NCBI GenBank assembly: GCA_002067065.1
Contig: MVPY01000034.1
Coordinates: 1 to 64,000, forward strand
Direction of reading: 5' to 3'
Source: Methanobacterium sp. PtaB.Bin024
Lineage (GTDB): Archaea > Methanobacteriota > Methanobacteria > Methanobacteriales > Methanobacteriaceae
DNA: 64,000 nt
Below the pieces are notes generated by a model that was not told where the DNA came from, ran no database searches, and saw only the letters and a list, made by a program, of their open reading frames with translations. Shown here piece after piece: positions 17,264 through 28,135 of this stretch. Each line of letters begins with the position of its first letter. Position 1 is the stretch's first letter. The position numbers were made by a program, and so were the translations under genes.

Positions 17264-17911
17264 ATGGTTGATATCATGCAAAGAATTTTCAGAAAAAAAT
17301 TTTTCAGAGACATCTTCAACAAACTAATTGGAAAGGAAAAAAAACTTAAAATAGGATTCTATGGACATCCAAACTCAGGAAAAACAACCCTGGCAAACAG
17401 GATGACCAAAGATTGGATAGGAAAAAATCTGGGACTTGTTTCAGAAATTCCCCACGAAACCCGAAAAGTCTACCGGCAGGAAAGAGTTTCCCTCAACTAC
17501 GATGGGGTTGAACTGGACTTTGATATAATTGACACCCCCGGAATAGCCACCAAAATTGATTATAAAAATTTCCTGGAGTATGGCTTAACCAAGGAAGAAG
17601 CCAAAGAAAGAGCCAAAGAAGCCACAAAGGGTATAATAGAAGCTATTAAATGGTTAGATGACGTAACAGGTGTTCTTTTAGTTGTGGACTCAACTAAAGA
17701 TCCTTTAACCCAGGCCAACATAACTATAATTGGGAATTTAGAGGCACGTAACATACCCTTTGTAGTGGTGGCCAATAAGGTGGATCTGCCTGAATCAAAC
17801 ACAGGAAGAATTTTATCTGTGTTTCCCCAGCACAAGGTAGTGGGAATATCCGCCCTCAATGGAGATAATATTGATGAACTCTACCAGGCAATGGTGGAGA
17901 AGTTTAACTAG
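17264..17911 (+). CDS. oapA: Era-like GTPase OapA/ArvA
   Basis: 215 residues. Walker A (G1) GHPNSGKTT, switch-region text around HETRKVYRQERV, G3 DTPG, G4 NKVD and G5-like ISALNG are all present, so a functional small GTPase is expected. It is followed by a DUF2073 gene and a zinc-ribbon DUF2072 gene. This trio is conserved in Euryarchaeota. In Haloferax volcanii it is known as oapABC (near a replication origin) and as arvABC (needed for extracellular vesicle formation, with the GTPase as the key component). The basic N-terminus (MQRIFRKKFFRDIFNKLIGKEKK) may bind membrane. SD GAGTGATTAA before ATG. Repeats lie just upstream. Confidence 0.85.
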   Translation: MVDIMQRIFRKKFFRDIFNKLIGKEKKLKIGFYGHPNSGKTTLANRMTKDWIGKNLGLVSEIPHETRKVYRQERVSLNYDGVELDFDIIDTPGIATKIDYKNFLEYGLTKEEAKERAKEATKGIIEAIKWLDDVTGVLLVVDSTKDPLTQANITIIGNLEARNIPFVVVANKVDLPESNTGRILSVFPQHKVVGISALNGDNIDELYQAMVEKFN

Positions 17912-17922
17912 GGATGATTTTT

Positions 17923-18303
17923 ATGGATGAAGAGACTAACACTTTGAAGATGGATTTCCTTTCATCTGATGCCCTTAAAGATCAAAGCAGTATGGAAAAA
18001 ATATCCATGATCGTGGAAAAGGTGAAATGTGGCGAAGTTTTGGTGATGGAGGGTGGTTTAGAGCCTGAAGAAGAAGCAGAGCTTATTGAAACCACCATGC
18101 GCGAAATTGATGTGGAAAGCTTTGTGGGCATAGACATCTACACCCTGGAAAAGGATGAAACCTCATTTTTCGGTCTTTCGAAGAAGAAAACTGTGGGCAT
18201 AACCGTAATTGGCCCTGCAAATATCATGAAACAGGTAAAAAGAAAATCAAACTTCCTTTCCATGGTAGCAAGCCTCGGTGATAGTGATGCATCGATGTAT
18301 TAA
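17923..18303 (+). CDS. oapB: DUF2073 protein, OapB/ArvB
   Basis: About 126 residues, DUF2073 family: MDFLSSDAL, then VEKVKCGEVLVMEGGLEPEEEAELIETTM, VGIDIYTLE and KKTVGITVIGPA. The function is not known biochemically; in Haloferax it is part of the vesiculation/origin-linked trio. Start placed at the second ATG since GGGATGAT lies 5 bases upstream; the first ATG (17914) abuts the stop of the GTPase gene. The tight spacing to oapA and overlap with oapC show one operon. The basic segment near the C-terminus (KQVKRKSNFLSMVA) could contact membrane or nucleic acid; that is inference. Confidence 0.83.
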   Translation: MDEETNTLKMDFLSSDALKDQSSMEKISMIVEKVKCGEVLVMEGGLEPEEEAELIETTMREIDVESFVGIDIYTLEKDETSFFGLSKKKTVGITVIGPANIMKQVKRKSNFLSMVASLGDSDASMY

Positions 18304-18589
18304 GTGTGGCCAGGAATTCCAGGATTCAGAAGACCTTCTACTCAAGGGTTGCCCTAACTGTGGTAGTAAATTCTTTGAATTCCATCAGGATGGGAAAGTT
18401 AAAAAGATCAAGGAAAGCAAGGGCAATTCTGTGGAGACCATTATGGTCCATGAGCAGGGAGTTTATGAGCTGAACCTAGAATCCATAATGGCAGATGAAT
18501 CAGTTATAGTCTCTGATGAGGAGGGAAAATACCTTATTGACATTAATTATATATTAAAAAAGAAGAATAAGGATAAAAAAAGGTCTTAA
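18287..18589 (+). CDS. oapC: OapC/ArvC zinc-ribbon protein (DUF2072)
   Basis: About 100 residues. The N-terminal CxxC (CIKCGQEF) and CxxC (CPNCGSKF) pairs form a zinc ribbon, then a basic stretch, then ETIMVHEQGVYELNLESIMADESVIVSDEEGKYLIDI, the DUF2072 signature. The ATG overlaps the end of oapB by 17 bases; GGTGAT lies 4 bases before it. Its partner role in the GTPase trio is conserved but not understood. The C-terminus is very Lys-rich (KKKNKDKKRS). No sign of damage. Confidence 0.82.
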   Translation: MHRCIKCGQEFQDSEDLLLKGCPNCGSKFFEFHQDGKVKKIKESKGNSVETIMVHEQGVYELNLESIMADESVIVSDEEGKYLIDINYILKKKNKDKKRS

Positions 18590-18668
18590 TAAAAAAGGTC
18601 ATAATCAGAAAGTTATTCCTGTGTTTTCCTATTTTACTTCCTTCTTATTTTATTTGACACATGTTGTT

Positions 18669-20684
<2,016 letters not shown>

Positions 20685-20743
20685 GGAAAACACCTTACTT
20701 ATATTATATGATTATAACTAAATATGTAAAATGGAGGAAAACT

Positions 20744-21022
20744 ATGGAAATAGAAGTTAAAGTTACAAGTATACACACTGCACTAGCCATTGTTGCAGGT
20801 TACATATCAGCTTTACTTTCAACAGGCGCCATTCCTGGCCTGGGTAAAAACGAAGCTCTCGCAGTCCTGGCAGGATTGATTATCCTTTATATAGGTGGTC
20901 AAATATCGGAACGGATTTTTGGCAAGGAAGAAGTGGGAGGATTTAAAGGCTGGCTATGGAGCGGCATTGTACCATTCTTCTTTTTATGGATAGTGGTATG
21001 GGTAATTCTTTATAACATCTAA
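20744..21022 (+). CDS. Small membrane protein, EMC6-like (DUF5379)
   Basis: About 92 residues with three probable membrane helices: HTALAIVAGYISALLSTGAIPGL, EALAVLAGLIILYIGGQI and LWSGIVPFFFLWIVVWVILYN. The layout resembles archaeal EMC6-like proteins, thought to be related to the eukaryotic ER membrane complex subunit, with a possible role in membrane protein insertion. The family name is from memory and should be treated as likely, not certain. GGAGG is 5 bases before the ATG at 20744; an upstream in-frame ATG at 20708 has none. Divergent from rqcH with a shared short promoter region. Confidence 0.7.
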   Translation: MEIEVKVTSIHTALAIVAGYISALLSTGAIPGLGKNEALAVLAGLIILYIGGQISERIFGKEEVGGFKGWLWSGIVPFFFLWIVVWVILYNI

Positions 21023-21199
21023 TTTTTGTTTTGAAACCCAACCATTACTTTTATTTTAAAATATTTTTTAAATTTCTTTAATCTAAAGACTTTTTTTTTT
21101 TAAATGTTTTTTTCAAATTAATTTCTTTTTAATATTCTATCATCTTCTTATTGTTATATTTAGAGCTTTTTTCCTATTAGACGGTCCAGTAGAATTTTA

Positions 21200-23017
21200 T
21201 TAGAATGTCCAGTAGAATATCCAGATAAAGACAAAGATCAGTGCCAGCACAAAGATCAGAGGGGCAACGATCCTGCTTACTGCCACTATGGAGCTGATGG
21301 TGGTTACCAGTTCAGTGGCGTGGGTGGGACCAAGGGTGTTAATATTTGATACTTTCATCATCTTAGCACCAGCCATCACCGGTTCAAGGTCATCTAAAGC
21401 ATTTTTGACATTTTCTGTTATTTTTGCGATGATCAGATCACGGTCTTTTGTTCCCAGAGGATTATGGCCTCCGGAAAGTGTGTTGACAAAGTGGGTGTCG
21501 GTGGTCATAACTTCAGCACAATCTACTCCTGTTTTTTGTACTGCCTCTAATATTTCATCTCGGAATCCCATAACCATGTTGTTGGCATCCATAAGAATGT
21601 AAGCAGTTTTCTGCCCATTAACATCTAAAACCATTACTTTGACTCCGCTTTGACCTACACCACTATTTTTCTCTAGTTCTGGAATGGGGTCACTGGCACA
21701 TCCCATCTTAAACTCTTTTTCTTCAGTTTTCTCGAGTTTTTCGATCGCATCTAAAAGCTGGAAGACTTCTGGATTTCCAGGTAGCACACGTCCGGATTCT
21801 CCCTTAAATGAGTTGTGGCAGTCCACCAATACTACATTTTTTGCTTTGGTATGACCCTGAGCTGCTTTAATTAGGGATAAACCCACCCCAAAGTCGATAT
21901 CGTCGAATCCAAGGGGTGCAAATGTGGCTAAGATTAGTAAATCGTCTCCAAAATACTGAACACCTAGTTTGGCATCTTCACTTCCGACTCGAATGAAGGG
22001 ACTGGCTTTTTTTGAATATTCCATTTCGTTCAGGGCATTTTTGATTACTTTTTTTATTTTGCAGATTTCCCTGGAGCTAACTGGGTTGAAGTCATGGGTT
22101 GATGGCCCGTGACTCACCATGGCGAAAGTTTCTAAACTATCTGCTAGCTGTGTTGGCATGTTGCCTCCTCCGATGGTTCCCACTGGACCTGGGTGCACAC
22201 AGGGAGATATGAAAAGTCCCTTAATACCATCTTTTCCCTTGAAACTCACCAAACCCACCAGGGTGTCAATTGGTTCACCCATGTCTTCAAAGAGTTTTTC
22301 CATGGCCTTGGAACCTTCAGAGTATTGTGCTATAAACAGTGATAAAAGTTCAAGACCACCAACCCCCAAGTTTCGGCGGATGGGTGATTCAACGACCAAT
22401 ATAAAAGAGTAAATGGCGATGATTATTATTAATCCAGCCACTATTCCTTTAAATGCCACGATTAGGATGCTGAATGGACCAATGTTAGTGCTGATACTGG
22501 TTAAAAAGACTAAAACCACTACCATACTTAATATAAGGATTGGTTGAATGGTTGATACTAAAATGGATCGCACGGCACCAACGTTAGAGGTTCCCCAGAT
22601 GATGAAGGTTCGCAGACCAAAGGCCAGGGCACAGCCCAGTACTAGTGCATCGATAATATAACTGTAAACAGTAAAAGTTGAAATCAGGCTACCTAAAACG
22701 TATACCACGGCCACCAATACCATGGTTATCAGGGAGATGAACATGGAATGTTTCATCTTCATGTAACGCCGACCTTCCATGCTGTTAATCAGAGGCTGGG
22801 TAATTGCACCATCCATAATAGAGGTTATCCCAAAGATAAGAAAACCTGCAGATCCACCATATACAATACTATCAAATAGGGATACTTCTGGTTCTAAATA
22901 GCTGGCTATGGCACCAGTGGCAAAACTAAGGAAGATCATGGTTAAAATCGAAAATTTACTAGGGGGAATGGTTACTAGGTACTTGGAAAGGTTAGTGATG
23001 TTATCAACAGCAGACAT
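21200..23017 (-). CDS. DUF2070 integral membrane protein
   Basis: 605 residues. The first 220 have six to seven membrane helices. The large soluble part after them contains His/Asp-rich motifs: SPCVHPGPVGTIGGGNMPTQLAD, VSHGPSTHDFNPVSS, LVDCHNSFKGESG and TTDTHFVNTLSGGHNPLG; the last helix is at the C-terminus. This is the DUF2070 family, found mainly in archaea; the His/Asp clusters look like a metal site, and a hydrolase or transferase role has been suggested but no reaction is established to my knowledge. GAGGTGACTT lies before ATG. It stands alone, with no obvious partner. Confidence 0.85.
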   Translation of the reverse strand: MSAVDNITNLSKYLVTIPPSKFSILTMIFLSFATGAIASYLEPEVSLFDSIVYGGSAGFLIFGITSIMDGAITQPLINSMEGRRYMKMKHSMFISLITMVLVAVVYVLGSLISTFTVYSYIIDALVLGCALAFGLRTFIIWGTSNVGAVRSILVSTIQPILILSMVVVLVFLTSISTNIGPFSILIVAFKGIVAGLIIIIAIYSFILVVESPIRRNLGVGGLELLSLFIAQYSEGSKAMEKLFEDMGEPIDTLVGLVSFKGKDGIKGLFISPCVHPGPVGTIGGGNMPTQLADSLETFAMVSHGPSTHDFNPVSSREICKIKKVIKNALNEMEYSKKASPFIRVGSEDAKLGVQYFGDDLLILATFAPLGFDDIDFGVGLSLIKAAQGHTKAKNVVLVDCHNSFKGESGRVLPGNPEVFQLLDAIEKLEKTEEKEFKMGCASDPIPELEKNSGVGQSGVKVMVLDVNGQKTAYILMDANNMVMGFRDEILEAVQKTGVDCAEVMTTDTHFVNTLSGGHNPLGTKDRDLIIAKITENVKNALDDLEPVMAGAKMMKVSNINTLGPTHATELVTTISSIVAVSRIVAPLIFVLALIFVFIWIFYWTF

Positions 23018-23892
23018 AAGTCACCTCTAATATAATTTGGAAATACTCAGAACTGAAAATACTCAGAATGTAACAGTATTCATGAACTTAATATATTAAG
23101 TCTCTTCTCTTTATTTATAGTTCTTATTTGAACTTATGGTGGAATTCTTCTAAATTATTATATTATTTTTTATTATTTCATTGCTTTTTTTAACCACGAT
23201 AAACTGGTTTTTTGGTTAACGAAGTTTAAATTGTGTAAATCAGAGAAATGCTTTTATTTATTCTGTCAAAGTGGTAGGCTTGTTAATGGAAGAACAACCA
23301 ACAAGTGGTTATTATTAAATATATATTAAATAGTATTACTATCTTCAATCTTTTTTTTTATATTGATATTATAATTAGAATGGGGCATTTTTTCTAATGG
23401 TTTAATAGAGTTTGGTTTAATTTTTTGGGATTTTTTTAAATCTTATGAAGTTCAAGTTACATGTATTGTAAACAAAGGTAATGTAATGTACAGACAGATA
23501 TGATTATTCCTTTAAAACCATCATTTTAATCCGTCTTTAAAATTGCATGAAGAACAGGATTATTTTATGATTTCTTTTTTAAATTTATCTTTTTATTCTA
23601 TTTTAGTTTCCCTGATATCGTATTTCTGAGGACATAAAGGATTATAGAGGAACCTATTATCATTTTTTCTGTTTTTAATGTGGTGTGGGCAGAACTAGAT
23701 TTTTTAAAAAAACCATAAAAATACAAAAAGATTAATTTATATTAAATTATAAAATGTATTGTAAAATAAAAAAGGCAATAGATGCATGTGCATGGAAAAT
23801 AACATACCGGTATTATTTCCCCTTTTTTCATGTAATTGTCTTAGAAAATATTTATACTGGAAATATGATAAAAAGGGGTTTAAGGTGTTTTT
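23018..23892. other. Long intergenic region (about 870 bp), no gene seen
   Basis: Very AT-rich. Short frames exist (for example 60 codons from 23754) but none has a ribosome binding site or family resemblance. A small hairpin (AACCA/TGGTT around 23299-23313) is not notable. A likely promoter for the next gene is at about 23845-23858 (AAAATATTTATACT), about 35-48 bases before the ATG. The rest shows nothing I can interpret; an unrecognised small RNA cannot be excluded. Confidence 0.45.
23845..23858 (+). promoter_or_regulatory. Probable BRE/TATA promoter element
   Basis: AAAATATTTATACT fits an archaeal TATA box with A-rich BRE just upstream (TTAGAAAATA). It lies about 35-48 bases before the ATG of the zinc-ribbon membrane protein, giving a short leader containing AAGGTG. 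Based on position and composition only. Confidence 0.35.
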
Positions 23893-24492
23893 ATGGTTTT
23901 AAATGGGAAAAAATCCTCCAGAGCAGTGATCATTGATAATGGTTATCTCTTTTGCAATCACTGCGGAGGACATTACAAACTCAAAAACGACGAATCCCCT
24001 CGTGATTTTGCTAAATGTGAGTGTGGTAATCCATTAGAATTCTGTAAAACCAGGAAAGAATTGGATCAAAACGTCAACAACCTTAACCATAACAAAAAAG
24101 CCTTAAATCAATTCGAAGCCAGAATATTGGAAAGGAGGAAAAATTTACTGAATATTTTCCCTAAAGTTCAAATGGATGATGATTTCATAGAAAATACGCA
24201 AAAAGAAGAGAGTTTATGGGATATTCTCGATAATAATCTTCTAGGAAAAGAATCTAATACAAGCAACGCTTCAGATGTAATTAAAAAGAAGGAATATTTA
24301 AATATTGTCCTGGAAGAAGAACGTTTAATGATTAATATTGCTGAAAAAAGGGTCAGTGTCAAAAATCAAACATTTATAGATAGAGTTTTCAGTTTCTATA
24401 ACGAGACAGACCCCACCCTTTTATTAAGTATGATAATTATTATATTACTTGTTATTCTTTCAATTGCAGTGATAAATTCATATTTTGTTTGA
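23893..24492 (+). CDS. Zinc-ribbon protein with C-terminal membrane anchor
   Basis: 199 residues, no family recognised. The N-terminal part has YLFCNHCGGHYKL and FAKCECGNPLEFC, giving C-x2-C and C-x-C pairs like a zinc ribbon. The middle (about 60-160) is charged, helical and likely coiled-coil (NNLNHNKKALNQFEARILERRKN). The last 25 residues form one helix (LLSMIIIILLVILSIAVIN) with a very short tail, so a tail-anchored protein with the zinc ribbon in the cytoplasm is likely. AAGGTG lies 5 bases before ATG. Similar tail-anchored zinc ribbons are common in Methanobacteriales, but their roles are unknown. Confidence 0.65.
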   Translation: MVLNGKKSSRAVIIDNGYLFCNHCGGHYKLKNDESPRDFAKCECGNPLEFCKTRKELDQNVNNLNHNKKALNQFEARILERRKNLLNIFPKVQMDDDFIENTQKEESLWDILDNNLLGKESNTSNASDVIKKKEYLNIVLEEERLMINIAEKRVSVKNQTFIDRVFSFYNETDPTLLLSMIIIILLVILSIAVINSYFV

Positions 24493-24661
24493 TAGAAATT
24501 GCTTTTTTTCTAACCCATTAAAAGATGATATTTGTACTTAGAATGATATATTGATGTACTTTGACGGATATATTGAAGATAATATTTCTGTAATCACATA
24601 TGTCAACGAAAGTTTTCATCTCATTGATTAGAGTTAGGATAAAAATTTTATATGGTGCACT

Positions 24662-25198
24662 ATGATATTCAATCTTAAAACACCCTTAAATAGAGAAGAA
24701 ACCCAGAAATTAAGAATAAAAGACTCAGTTTACATATCAGGAACCATTTACACAGCTAGAGACAGTGCTCACCAGCGCATGATCCAGGAGGGATCACCAG
24801 TCATCCTGGATGGAGCGGTTATATTCCATGCGGGACCCATAATAAGACGACATGGTGAGGATTATGAAATGGTGGCGGTGGGCCCAACCACTAGCACCCG
24901 AATGAATCATTATCAGGCAGAAGTTCTGGACAAGGGAGCATTAGCTGTAATTGGAAAGGGAGGTATGGATGAAAGAACATCTGAAGCACTAAAAAGAAAT
25001 GGAGCTGTTTTCCTGGCGGCAGTTGGAGGATGTGCTGCTTTGTATGTTAGTTCAGTGAACAAAGTTAAAGGAGTTCACTGGATGGACTTGGGTGTGCCTG
25101 AAGCTATCTGGGAACTAGAAGTTGAAAACTTCGGCCCATTGATAGTTGCAATGGACTCCACTGGAGCAAACTTGTACGAAGAAACACGCAAGAAATGA
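24662..25198 (+). CDS. fumB: Fumarate hydratase (class I) beta subunit
   Basis: 178 residues. The sequence SGTIYTARDSAHQRMIQEG, then FHAGPI, GPTTSTRMNHYQAEVLDKGALAVIGKGGM and GCAALYVSSVNKVKGVHWMDLG match the C-terminal (beta) half of iron-sulfur fumarases. It interconverts fumarate and malate, in methanogens mainly as part of the incomplete reductive TCA path to 2-oxoglutarate. The alpha subunit, which holds the [4Fe-4S] cluster, is not next to it and must be elsewhere. Length is typical of split archaeal enzymes. The end is followed by a partial duplication of its last codons (GAAACAYGCAAGAAAT repeated at 25182 and 25209). Confidence 0.9.
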   Translation: MIFNLKTPLNREETQKLRIKDSVYISGTIYTARDSAHQRMIQEGSPVILDGAVIFHAGPIIRRHGEDYEMVAVGPTTSTRMNHYQAEVLDKGALAVIGKGGMDERTSEALKRNGAVFLAAVGGCAALYVSSVNKVKGVHWMDLGVPEAIWELEVENFGPLIVAMDSTGANLYEETRKK

Positions 25199-25297
25199 AT
25201 CTTGCAAGTGAAACATGCAAGAAATTAACTTTCATATGGGAACACCTGAAAAGTGTGCCATATTGGCTTAAACTAGATGTTTTAAGGGGATTTTAGG

Positions 25298-26077
25298 GTG
25301 AAAAATCCTGAAAATAGTATTCTCAGGGGCATCATTGATATGCATATCCATACCAACCCTGATTTAAAACCGAGACTCTTAGATGATTATGAGGCAGCTC
25401 TGGAAGCTAAAGAGAATGGTATGGAGGCCATTGTGATTAAATCACATGTAGAATCCACGGCTGGCAGGGCCTACATAGCACGTAGATTAACAGGTTTTCC
25501 GGTTTGGGGTGGTGTCACACTAAACCTTCCGGTGGGTGGATTGAACCAGGATGCAGTTAGAAGTGCTGCTTTGATGGGAGGTAAAGTTGTCTGGCTACCT
25601 ACCATCCACCATCATGATATTAAAATAGAACAAGAACCCTTGCAGGAGATATTACATCAGGTAAAGGATTATAATCTGGTTCTGGCCACAGGCCATTTAA
25701 AACCACAGGACATATTCTACGTTCTGGATGAGTGTCACAGTATAGGTGTAGAAAAAATATTGATAAACCATCCCCTGACTGGTGTGGTGGGAGCATCTCT
25801 GGATGAACAGAAGGAAATGGCTCATCAAGCATACCTGGAACACTGCTGGGTGGCCACCATGCCTCAACATGATAGACTCGACCCCATGGTTATGTCAGAG
25901 GCCATAAAGGAAGTGGGAGTCAAACATTGCATCTTGGCCACAGATCTCGGCCAGAAATACAATCCCAACCCCGTACTGGGGATGCAGATGATGATTGAAA
26001 GCATGCTAAAACACGAGATTTCCTGGAAGGAAATAACCATCATGTGCCAAGATAATCCAAAGAAACTCTTATTTTAA
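25298..26077 (+). CDS. DUF6282 amidohydrolase-like protein
   Basis: 259 residues, starting with GTG after TTTAGG (GGGGATTTTAGG). Metal-binding residues are clear: IIDMHIHTNPDLKP (HxH), IKSHVES, ATGHLKP, INHPL and ATDLGQ, in the order of the amidohydrolase/PHP-like TIM-barrel proteins. The GMEAIVIKSHVESTAGRA segment is typical of the DUF6282 family. The substrate is not known. Genes of this kind are often near nucleotide or amino-acid catabolic genes; here it follows fumarase beta at 100 bases and may share transcription. All predicted ligands look intact. Confidence 0.75.
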   Translation: MKNPENSILRGIIDMHIHTNPDLKPRLLDDYEAALEAKENGMEAIVIKSHVESTAGRAYIARRLTGFPVWGGVTLNLPVGGLNQDAVRSAALMGGKVVWLPTIHHHDIKIEQEPLQEILHQVKDYNLVLATGHLKPQDIFYVLDECHSIGVEKILINHPLTGVVGASLDEQKEMAHQAYLEHCWVATMPQHDRLDPMVMSEAIKEVGVKHCILATDLGQKYNPNPVLGMQMMIESMLKHEISWKEITIMCQDNPKKLLF

Positions 26078-26100
26078 TATTATTTCCATGGACAAATTTG

Positions 26101-26160
26101 TACTTCAATAGAATCCATTTCAAATATATGTACTTCAATAGATTCCATTTCAAATCTATG
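26101..26160. repeat. 30-bp direct tandem duplication
   Basis: The 30 bases at 26101-26130 (starting TACTTCAATAGAATCCATTT) recur at 26131-26160 with only two substitutions, exactly back to back. The copies lie in the 3' untranslated stretch of the DUF6282 gene, upstream of the next operon, and contain no start or stop signal that I can assign. Confidence 0.8.
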
Positions 26161-26228
26161 AGATGTTACACCAATGAGAATACTTATTTTAATGAAGGAT
26201 TGCTATACTAAACTAAGGAGGGGTTAAA

Positions 26229-26897
26229 TTGGAAAAAAGACATCAAGAATACATGGAATACTATCAGGCAAGATTTAAGAAATATGAGGACAACCCTCTG
26301 TATCCATACTCATACCAGTCTGAAAAGGCATTATATGATGCTATAGCCACTTCAGATAAACTGGATGAATTTGGCCGCAAGGTAGAAGAGGGGAATTTGG
26401 CTGTTGAAAATGCAATAGCTCTTGTTAAAGACCAGGAAACAGCAAGGAAAAAATTATACCAGGAATTAAAAGAAGAAATACGCTTACACGCACCATTAAG
26501 AATTCTTGATATTATTGATACAGTTAAAACTGACATAGAACTGACTAATACGGTTTCTGAGATTGAGGGTGAAGTAAGTATTGAAATTAGCCTGGACCTT
26601 TTCACAGACCAAATCTACCATGACATGATGACCCTGGAAGAAATAGAGATTTTCCAGTCTGCAGAAGTCCCGGATGAATGGAAAAAGGAGATCAACCAGG
26701 ACTATCCACAGGAACTAATCAATATGGGTCGGGAAGATTGGACCGAATCAGTGATTCCCAATGCCCATAAGTGGGATCCCCATTGGCAGTACAACTTTGA
26801 CCTTATATGGGAGGAAAGACACCGCAGACTAATCCCCATACCTGATGAAGTCCTGAAAAGGAGAGTAGAACAGTTCAAAACCTACAGGGGGATCTAA
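26229..26897 (+). CDS. Unknown protein, first gene of a three-gene unit
   Basis: 222 residues starting at TTG, which is supported by AAGGAGGGGTTAAA just upstream. I recognise no family. It is mainly helical and charged (EYMEYYQARFKKYEDNPLYPYSYQSEKALYDAIATS, then KDQETARKKLYQELKEEIRLHAP), with a Trp-rich end (WTESVIPNAHKWDPHWQYNFDLIWEERHRR). No signal peptide or membrane helix, so cytoplasmic. The next gene starts 2 bases after its stop, so they form an operon. The role is unknown; both proteins are aromatic- and Glu-rich, suggesting they may interact. Confidence 0.6.
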   Translation: MEKRHQEYMEYYQARFKKYEDNPLYPYSYQSEKALYDAIATSDKLDEFGRKVEEGNLAVENAIALVKDQETARKKLYQELKEEIRLHAPLRILDIIDTVKTDIELTNTVSEIEGEVSIEISLDLFTDQIYHDMMTLEEIEIFQSAEVPDEWKKEINQDYPQELINMGREDWTESVIPNAHKWDPHWQYNFDLIWEERHRRLIPIPDEVLKRRVEQFKTYRGI

Positions 26898-26899
26898 GT

Positions 26900-28051
26900 A
26901 TGCCTGTGGATAAAGCAATGGCAGATTCCATCCTGGACACCTACCGTAACATGTATAGGGAGATGGAAGAGAAAGGAGCAGAAGGTGAATCATTCCAGGC
27001 CATGAATGCAGCTTTAAACAGAATGGAAAGCTTGGCCCAGGAAACTGATGATATCGTGGATTTCACAGCAAAACTAACCACCGAAAACTTGTTTATTGAG
27101 TTTAGTAATGCTTACTCCGAAACCATGTCTGGAATGGTTAAAGAGGAATACTCTACTGGCAGAGGAGATGAACTACTCCTGGAAAAAACCCTTGAAGCCT
27201 ATGAGAATGCAATATTAACATTAGAGGATCATCCCAATTATGAACTCCTGAAATCCCCAATTGAAGAATTAATTGAACTTGGAAGATCAGGAGTATCCTA
27301 CCCAGTATTCTTAAGAATTGCAGAGGAAAAAGGACTTAACAAAGCCATGGAGGGGGATCTGGTTTTAAGGGAAGCCATAATCTCTGATAAAACCTTTGCT
27401 GAGTTCATGCACCTGCCACTTGAGGTGGAAAAACACGAGAAAGTCCTACAGGTCCATGATGAACTGTCATCCCATGCACCATTTAATGTTCCAGATAGCT
27501 TTGAATTTGGATTGGAAAGACAAAAAATCGATTGGGAGTATGCTCCACGTATTAACCAATGGAACCTAATCATACGCTTATGGGAGAAGATGCTTGAAAA
27601 TGTGTATGACTGGCTTGACTCCTTCTGCAGTTTCGCACCCTACGATGATCGCTGGGCAGATATGAGGGGCAAAGCATATACTATGAGAAATATTAAGCGC
27701 ACCCAGGAATGTAACCCTGGAGTTCTCAAGGCCAGGGAGAAGATCTTCCAGGATTACTTCCAGATGGTCTGGGATGATGTATTTAACCATGAAACCTTCC
27801 GGAATGAATATGCAGCCAACCGTGTCTGGTACTCAGATGAACGCCTGGAACTCATAAAAAAGACATATTCATTTTGTATTCCATTTAATAAGCCAGATTC
27901 TGAGTTAATACATGCATCAGAAATTATTCATACCGAAAAAAGGTACAAAAGACCGGAAGCATTCCAGTATTCTTCTGAAGATAAAGAAAAATTCATAAGT
28001 ATCTTTGGAAAGGAAAAATGGGATGAATTTTTTGGAAAATACGAGAAATAG
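26900..28051 (+). CDS. Unknown helical protein, second gene of a three-gene unit
   Basis: 383 residues, GGGGGATC upstream of the ATG. No recognised domain. It looks fully helical: DSILDTYRNMYREMEEKGAEG..., EELIELGRSGVSYPVFLRIAEEKG, LWEKMLENVYDWLDSFCSFAPYDDRW, and a charged end (SEDKEKFISIFGKEKWDEFFGKYEK). It has two Cys in the middle (FCSFAP, RTQECNPG) and no metal-type motif. Close coupling to the first gene suggests a complex. Composition matches the surrounding genes, so recent transfer is not obvious. Nearest annotated idea would be a large helical scaffold, but that is speculation. Confidence 0.6.
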   Translation: MPVDKAMADSILDTYRNMYREMEEKGAEGESFQAMNAALNRMESLAQETDDIVDFTAKLTTENLFIEFSNAYSETMSGMVKEEYSTGRGDELLLEKTLEAYENAILTLEDHPNYELLKSPIEELIELGRSGVSYPVFLRIAEEKGLNKAMEGDLVLREAIISDKTFAEFMHLPLEVEKHEKVLQVHDELSSHAPFNVPDSFEFGLERQKIDWEYAPRINQWNLIIRLWEKMLENVYDWLDSFCSFAPYDDRWADMRGKAYTMRNIKRTQECNPGVLKAREKIFQDYFQMVWDDVFNHETFRNEYAANRVWYSDERLELIKKTYSFCIPFNKPDSELIHASEIIHTEKRYKRPEAFQYSSEDKEKFISIFGKEKWDEFFGKYEK

Positions 28052-28101
28052 GTCCTTAATTCATCAATCACCTATTAAATTTCACATTCATAATATTCTG
28101 G

Positions 28102-28135
28102 TGATTTTTAAATGAAGGGATGATTTTTAAATGAA
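28102..28135 (+). repeat. Tandem duplication of a start region (19-bp period)
   Basis: TGATTTTTAAATGAA occurs at 28102-28116 and again at 28121-28135, so the start codon and its approach are duplicated. The first copy begins a tiny frame, ATG AAG GGA TGA, that ends right before the real start at 28131. GGTG precedes copy 1 and GGGA precedes copy 2. It may influence translation of the third gene, or be a chance duplication. Confidence 0.6.

Noticed and set aside
23754..23936. 60-codon frame in the long gap
   Set aside because: No SD, overlaps the next gene start and its promoter-like element.
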